Under the pieces are notes generated by a model, which saw only the letters and a program-made list of their open reading frames with translations, ran no database searches and was not told where the DNA came from. Shown piece by piece: positions 6,610-10,085 of a stretch of DNA of 10,085 nucleotides. Where the stretch lies: positions 1 to 10,085 of the forward strand of contig JBBIVO010000056.1 in the NCBI GenBank assembly GCA_037439685.1. Reading direction: 5' to 3'. Each line of letters opens with the position of its first letter. The first letter of the stretch is position 1. Source of the stretch: JAGTRB01 sp037439685. Lineage in GTDB: Archaea; Thermoproteota; Bathyarchaeia; TCS64. The position numbers were made by a program, and so were the translations under genes.

Positions 6610-6951
6610 CCCCTGGCCCCACCCCCCCTCATCCTCTCCGCGAGCTCCATGAGCATCCTCGCCCTCCCCTCTGAGAGGGCTCCAAGCCTTGTGGAGACGA
6701 GGACCATCTTGCCGTATGTGGAGGCGAGCCTCTCCCCTATAATTTGGCCCAGTATGTTGTATCTCTCCCCGAGGAGGGTCGAGGTGACCCTTCCTGGTAG
6801 GGTGAGGGTCAGCGTCCCAAGGCTCGGTCTCTCCCCCTCCCAGAATAGGGCTATGACCGCGTTCTCCNNNNNNNNNNNNNNNNNNCAGGGCCCCCCGAAG
6901 CCTCACGCCATCCCTTACCACCTCATCGGTGGAGAAGCTTAGGCTCATCAT
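6597..6951 (-). CDS. Small protein resembling proteasome assembly chaperone PAC3/PAC4, interrupted by an assembly gap
   Basis: This is a short first gene of the operon, read through two pieces around an 18-N gap. The N-terminal piece is MMSLSFSTDEVVRDGVRLRG plus Ala-Leu (6951-6886). The second piece (6866-6597, 89 residues) runs from ENAVIALFWEGERPSLG through LPGRVTSTLLGERYN, GQIIGERLASTYGK and MVLVSTRLG to a charged helix and TGA at 6599. The pattern of strands, a STLLG turn, a helix, a (V)LVS strand and a final helix resembles eukaryotic PAC4/PAC3, which help assemble the 20S proteasome. This resemblance is from memory of the family, without an alignment. The two pieces are one base out of phase across 18 Ns, so the gap length is wrong or there is a frameshift. 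The end overlaps the UbiD-type start by 13 bases. Total length would be about 117 residues. Confidence 0.6.
6868..6885. other. Assembly gap (18 N)
   Basis: Eighteen undetermined bases lie inside the PAC3/PAC4-like gene. Frame continuity of that gene would need a gap length that leaves remainder 2 when divided by 3 (for example 17 or 20), so 18 is probably an estimate from scaffolding. Confidence 0.98.
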
Positions 6952-6970
6952 GGTTACTCACCACCTCCAT

Positions 6971-6980
6971 GAATAAATCG
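6971..6980. promoter_or_regulatory. Divergent AT box between the operon and the metallophosphoesterase gene
   Basis: GAATAAATCG (CGATTTATTC on the minus strand) is the main AT-rich box in the 72-base region between the two starts. For the plus strand, transcription would begin near 7001, leaving about 23 bases including a ribosome site before ATG 7024. For the minus strand it would begin near 6949, right at the ATG, giving a nearly leaderless message. A GGAGGTG at 6961-6967 (minus) suggests the minus start may lie further upstream. Confidence 0.4.
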
Positions 6981-7011
6981 TTAGCCAATAGGTTGAAATC
7001 CCATGGGCCGT

Positions 7012-7017
7012 AGAGGA
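7012..7017 (+). promoter_or_regulatory. Shine-Dalgarno site deciding the metallophosphoesterase start
   Basis: AGAGGA lies six bases before ATG 7024. It supports that codon over the in-frame ATG at 7003, which has no ribosome site and would add seven residues not seen in the family. Confidence 0.6.
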
Positions 7018-7023
7018 TCCAAG

Positions 7024-7713
7024 ATGAGGGCCCTCGTGGTCTCAGATGTGCATAGTAACTTTGAGGCCCTCCTCAGGGTGCTTGGCGATGCTGGAGGGTT
7101 CGACCTTGCCATCTGCGTCGGCGATATCGTCGGATATGGGCCTAACCCCTCGGAGTGCATCTGGAAGGTTAAGGGGCTAGGCTTCCACTCTGTGATGGGG
7201 AATCACGACTATGCGGTCGTCACGGGCGACTCTTCGGGCTTCAACCCCTACGCCGCCGTGGCGGCTAGGGTGAATAGGCGCCTCCTCGGAGCCGACGAGG
7301 TGAGGTGGCTTGGGAGTCTCCCCGCCCAATTGACCCTAGACCTCGACGGTGTCAGGGTTCAGGCCTATCATGGGAGCCCATCAGACCCGATAAACGAGTA
7401 TATATTCCCAGAGGAGGCTGAGGCGGTCGCCGAGGATTACCTTGAGGCCCTGGATGCGGGCCTCATCATCCTCGGCCACACCCACATCCCCTACATCGTG
7501 GATGCTGGGGTGGGCCTCATGATAAACCCTGGCTCCGTGGGGCAGCCGAGGGATGGGGATCCCAGGGCGAGCTACATGCTGGTGGAGGTCGAGGGGGGTT
7601 CGGTCGAGGTGGAGCATAGGCGGGTCGAATACGACGTGGATGCGGTGGCCTCAAAGATGCGCGGCATCGGGCTTCCAGAGGTGCTTGCCGCTAGGCTTTA
7701 CGGGGGCTGGTGA
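7024..7713 (+). CDS. Metallophosphoesterase (YfcE/calcineurin-like family)
   Basis: This 229-residue protein has all motifs of the two-metal calcineurin-like phosphoesterases: SDVHSN (7-12, with Asp8 and His10), GDIVGYGPNP (33-42, Asp34), GNHD (59-62), a lone metal-site histidine in AYHGSP (His116) and GHTHIP (151-156). The NPGSVGQPRDGDPRA stretch near the C-terminal third is typical of the small single-domain members. It is expected to be a soluble phosphodiesterase or phosphatase; the substrate cannot be read from the sequence, since this branch contains enzymes for very different phosphoesters. The start at 7024 is chosen from the ribosome site and from homologues starting directly at the first beta strand. 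It diverges from the mevalonate operon, and its stop is two bases from that of the convergent NAD-kinase-like gene. Confidence 0.92.
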   Translation: MRALVVSDVHSNFEALLRVLGDAGGFDLAICVGDIVGYGPNPSECIWKVKGLGFHSVMGNHDYAVVTGDSSGFNPYAAVAARVNRRLLGADEVRWLGSLPAQLTLDLDGVRVQAYHGSPSDPINEYIFPEEAEAVAEDYLEALDAGLIILGHTHIPYIVDAGVGLMINPGSVGQPRDGDPRASYMLVEVEGGSVEVEHRRVEYDVDAVASKMRGIGLPEVLAARLYGGW

Positions 7714-7715
7714 GG

Positions 7716-8831
7716 CTATGTGACCCTCACAACCCTCTCCTCATGGTATCCGACGATGACCCTCCTGTATCCCCTGAGCTGGCCGTCGAGCTCGGGGTCT
7801 CCCGTGTCGACGGTGAGCCTCCTCAGCCTAGCCATCTTGTGGGGGGTGGCAACGATCAATATCCTGTCCAACCCCACCCTCCTTATCACCTCAGGGCTTA
7901 TCTGCTGGTTCCCCCTGCCCAGGAGGGAGCCCTGCCCCCCTATGGGGGAGAGGATGATGTAGGCCTCCCCATCAGCCTCCTCTAGAACCCTAATCAGCTC
8001 CCTCTCCCCCGCATCCTTAACCATCATCCTCCCATCCCTCACCACATCCACGCCCAGCAGGGTCTTCTCCAATCCCAGGAGCTCCGCCACCTTGGCCACC
8101 GTCGAGCCTGGGCCTAGGATGTAGGTGGCCCCCCCTCGCATCTCCTCCACAACCCGGGATGCGACGGCCTCCTTCGACGCCTCCTCGTCGAGGGCTGTGG
8201 CCATCTTCCCGCTCAGGATGAGGCCAGCCTCGTATGGGGTCTTCGCATAGCCCTTCAGGACGATGGAGAGCCTCCCAGCCCTGTAGGCCTCCTCATCCAC
8301 GTCCATTACCTCGGCCTCCACGGTTCCGGCCTCCCCCTCGACGAATCGGTGGATGAGCCTTGCGGCGGCCTGTGGGGTTGAGGCGAAGACGCCGCTGAAC
8401 ATCTTAACCCCTGAAGGTATCCCCAGGATGGGGAGCCGCATATCCACCACCTCGACGATGTCCACGGCGGTTCCATCCCCCCCCGCGAAGACGAGGAGCT
8501 CCACCCCGGCCTCCACCATCCTCTCAGCGGCCCTCTTGGTATCCTCAGCCGTGGTCCAACCCCTCCCAGAGCTCCCGAGGACCCCATAATCGAAGGCCAG
8601 GGGCCTTAGGAGGTCCTCGCCCATGCCGCCCGACCATGTAGCCCATCTAACCTTTTCCCGGATCCCGGGGGCCTTCACGAGCTCTGAGAGGGTGGCCGAG
8701 GCCCTCCCCGGGGCCCAGGGCTCAGCGCCCCGGGCTATGGCCTCCCTCAGGGCCTCCTCCCCATCAGTCCCCTTGAGGCCCACCCTCCCCCCCATCCCAG
8801 CTATCGGGTTCACTATAAGGCCTAATAGCAT
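7716..8831 (-). CDS. ATP-NAD kinase-like protein (COG3199 type)
   Basis: This 371-residue protein has the NAD kinase/diacylglycerol kinase fold signature. It begins LLGLIVNPIAGMGGRVGLKGTDG (2-24), which suits the COG3199 group, and has the phosphate-donor motif FAGGDGTAVD (115-124) followed by LGIPSGVKMFSGVFA (137-151). A distinct C-terminal part contains YILGPGSTV and ILSPIGGQGSLLGRGNQQISP motifs, also typical of this group. Members are annotated as predicted NAD kinases and are related to AcoX proteins; true activity is uncertain, because archaea also carry a conventional shorter NAD kinase. The frame extends upstream to ATG 8888, but that stretch contains the TATA box. ATG 8831, with GGGAGTG five bases upstream, is therefore preferred. 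It converges with the metallophosphoesterase gene. Confidence 0.85.
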   Translation of the reverse strand: MLLGLIVNPIAGMGGRVGLKGTDGEEALREAIARGAEPWAPGRASATLSELVKAPGIREKVRWATWSGGMGEDLLRPLAFDYGVLGSSGRGWTTAEDTKRAAERMVEAGVELLVFAGGDGTAVDIVEVVDMRLPILGIPSGVKMFSGVFASTPQAAARLIHRFVEGEAGTVEAEVMDVDEEAYRAGRLSIVLKGYAKTPYEAGLILSGKMATALDEEASKEAVASRVVEEMRGGATYILGPGSTVAKVAELLGLEKTLLGVDVVRDGRMMVKDAGERELIRVLEEADGEAYIILSPIGGQGSLLGRGNQQISPEVIRRVGLDRILIVATPHKMARLRRLTVDTGDPELDGQLRGYRRVIVGYHEERVVRVT

Positions 8832-8855
8832 GGGAACACTCCCGATGCAACCTTG

Positions 8856-8864
8856 AATATAATC
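8856..8864 (-). promoter_or_regulatory. TATA box of the NAD-kinase-like gene
   Basis: GATTATATT on the minus strand lies about 29 bases before ATG 8831, so transcription would begin within a few bases of that codon. Its position inside the frame extending to 8888 argues that the first 19 codons of that longer frame are not translated. Confidence 0.6.
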
Positions 8865-8866
8865 CG

Positions 8867-8886
8867 ATTTAACCTCATTTAACCTC
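8867..8886 (-). repeat. Tandem 10-base repeat upstream of the TATA box
   Basis: On the minus strand GAGGTTAAAT occurs twice in direct succession and ends two bases before the TATA box. The period of one DNA helical turn and the position at the BRE and upstream activator zone suggest a binding site for a transcription regulator. Alternatively, the repeat provides duplicated BRE-like purine tracts. Confidence 0.5.
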
Positions 8887-9213
8887 ACACCCTCCTAAGC
8901 GGGATCCGTATCGAGCTTAATATAGGGGTCCTATTCCAATCTTATATGATCAAGGGGCCTTATCTAACCGGTTTTGAGGCCCTTAACCCTCCGCCCATCC
9001 CTTCGGCCTCCTACAATCCCCTTTAGAGGATTTGAAGGGGGCGATGTTGCTGATATTTAAACCATCTCTTCGAGGATGCCAAGGCCGCGCCGAGGTCGAT
9101 GGAGGCTGAAAAACTTACCACGAGTCCAGCTCTATATTTTAAACTACCGGCTATATGTCTACAAATTAAATGGAGAAGATTGAGGTTTTTTCGAAGGTTT
9201 AATCGATGTGAAT

Positions 9214-9230
9214 GGGCTTCTCTTCAGCCC
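9214..9230 (-). terminator. Possible small hairpin at the end of the TRAM-like gene
   Basis: GGGCT and AGCCC (9214-9218 and 9226-9230) form a 5-bp stem with a 7-base loop across the stop codon of the TRAM-like gene. No U-tract follows on the minus strand, so termination here is uncertain. Confidence 0.25.
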
Positions 9231-9586
9231 CTCTTCTTCAGCTCGTCTAGGATCTCTAGGATGTAGATCAGGGCGTTGGCTATCACTGCATGCTCCCAGT
9301 CCTCGGCCTCTGAGACCATCTTCAACCCCAGCCTCACCGCCTCCAGCCCAGCCTCCGGGGGAGAGACCGGGTCCACGATGACATAGTTGGGGGCTATGAA
9401 GCTCACCTTGCAGGTGACCATCATCCCAGGCTTGAGCTCGTTGAAGTAGGGGCTCTCCTTGTTGAAGAGTATGACCCTCCCATCCCTCATCCTACTTATT
9501 ATGCTCTCCCTCCTACCCCTTAGAACCGGGATGGTCAGCCTCTCCCCCAGGCTTACCTCGCTCAGCCTCTCTCCAGCCTCATACAT
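9224..9586 (-). CDS. Small TRAM-like (OB-fold) protein of unknown function
   Basis: This 120-residue protein has two parts. Residues about 11-74 look like a TRAM-type five-stranded barrel: VSLGERLTIPVL, then ISRMRDGRVILFN, then LKPGMMVTCKVSFIAPNYVIVDPV. The DGRVIL and G(D/M)xVxxKV pattern is like archaeal TRAM proteins, which bind RNA. Residues about 78-118 form a predicted amphipathic helix pair ending in DELKKRG. I do not recognise a characterised homologue, and the TRAM assignment is by pattern only. The gene begins about 154 bases behind the 23S rRNA 3' end, on the same strand, with its own AT box (9615-9622) at suitable distance, so it may be transcribed alone or with the rRNA. An RNA-related role is a reasonable inference from fold and location. 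Confidence 0.7.
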   Translation of the reverse strand: MYEAGERLSEVSLGERLTIPVLRGRRESIISRMRDGRVILFNKESPYFNELKPGMMVTCKVSFIAPNYVIVDPVSPPEAGLEAVRLGLKMVSEAEDWEHAVIANALIYILEILDELKKRG

Positions 9587-9614
9587 GGGATTCAGAGATA
9601 GAAGCCTATCCTCC

Positions 9615-9622
9615 TATTTAAT
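9615..9622 (-). promoter_or_regulatory. TATA box of the TRAM-like gene
   Basis: ATTAAATA on the minus strand is centred about 32 bases before ATG 9586, placing the transcription start a few bases before the codon. The message would be nearly leaderless, consistent with no ribosome site close to the ATG. Confidence 0.5.
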
Positions 9623-9694
9623 GGATGTGGTTAAAACAATCCCATCTAAAGATTCATGGAGGCTATTCCATATAGAATGGGTTTTACGCGCTGA

Positions 9695-9706
9695 GCCGTG
9701 CACGGC
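9695..9706. repeat. Perfect 12-base palindrome in the 23S rRNA trailer
   Basis: GCCGTGCACGGC lies about 35 bases behind the estimated 23S 3' end. In archaea the sequences flanking 23S rRNA pair to form a long processing stem with a bulge-helix-bulge cut site; the matching 5' flank is outside the window, so whether this palindrome is part of it cannot be tested here. Confidence 0.4.
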
Positions 9707-9739
9707 CTCCGAATTCTCCTGCGGGATCGGGCTTTGAGC

Positions 9740-10085
<346 letters not shown>

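Larger units (their letters stand above)
8832..9223. other. Gene-free region of 392 bases with promoter-like and repeat elements
   Basis: No recognisable gene lies here. It holds the promoter and tandem repeat of the NAD-kinase-like gene at its left end, then AT boxes at about 8914-8925 (CTTAATATAGG), 8939-8949 (CTTATATGATC), 9052-9063 (ATATTTAAACC) and 9133-9146 (CTATATTTTAAAC). A hairpin CCCCTT/AAGGGG lies at 9018-9040. The longest ATG frame seen is 35 codons (9076-9183 plus), basic and without known motifs. The spacing of AT boxes around a G+C-rich island at about 9071-9110 would suit a small RNA gene, but no tRNA, 5S or convincing guide RNA can be identified. Confidence 0.4.

Noticed and set aside
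5257..6951. Single 564-codon frame as the UbiD-type enzyme
   Set aside because: Residues before codon 115 are not UbiD-like and read like out-of-frame translation; the better gene in that stretch is the PAC3/PAC4-like frame, and UbiD family members begin at the ATG at 6609.
9040..9115. Box C/D guide RNA
   Set aside because: CTGA boxes are present but no proper RTGATGA C box lies at the required distance.

Overview
The window is archaeal. It has TATA-type promoters, an archaeal-type 23S rRNA 3' end, a Hef-type helicase, a UPF0148 zinc-ribbon protein and the archaea-specific enzymes of the modified mevalonate pathway. It is rich in G+C with AT-rich gaps between genes, and its arginine codons are mostly AGG. 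There is no 5S rRNA gene in the trailer directly behind the 23S gene, which fits TACK-type archaea (Bathyarchaeia or relatives are possible), but the phylum cannot be fixed from this sequence alone.

Layout, left to right. (1) A UPF0148 zinc-ribbon protein (+) converges with thymidylate kinase (-). (2) Tmk and a Hef-type DNA helicase (+) diverge from a shared AT-rich promoter. The helicase lacks the XPF nuclease half and ends in a winged-helix-like tail with different codon use. (3) After a gene-free gap with three possible hairpins comes a tightly packed minus-strand operon, read from about 6951 down to 3630. It holds a small protein resembling proteasome assembly chaperones PAC3/PAC4 (interrupted by an 18-N assembly gap), a UbiD-type decarboxylase, and the large and small subunits of phosphomevalonate dehydratase (aconitase X). 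(4) Diverging from this operon is a metallophosphoesterase (+), which converges with an ATP-NAD-kinase-like protein (-). (5) A 392-base stretch without a recognisable gene follows. (6) A small TRAM-like protein (-) lies directly behind the 3' end of a 23S rRNA gene (-), which runs off the right edge.

How the genes work together. The dehydratase turns mevalonate 5-phosphate into trans-anhydromevalonate 5-phosphate, and the UbiD-type enzyme decarboxylates it to isopentenyl phosphate. These are the two steps that define the archaeal mevalonate route to membrane isoprenoids. Mevalonate kinase, isopentenyl phosphate kinase and the UbiX-type prenyltransferase that makes prenyl-FMN are not in this window. 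The remaining genes serve nucleotide supply (Tmk), DNA repair or fork maintenance (Hef-type helicase) and RNA biology (23S, TRAM-like protein), and form no obvious single pathway.

The points most worth checking are the hidden PAC3/PAC4-like gene whose reading frame is inconsistent with the 18-N gap, the helicase with the exchanged C-terminus, and the tandem 10-bp repeat directly upstream of the TATA box of the NAD-kinase-like gene.
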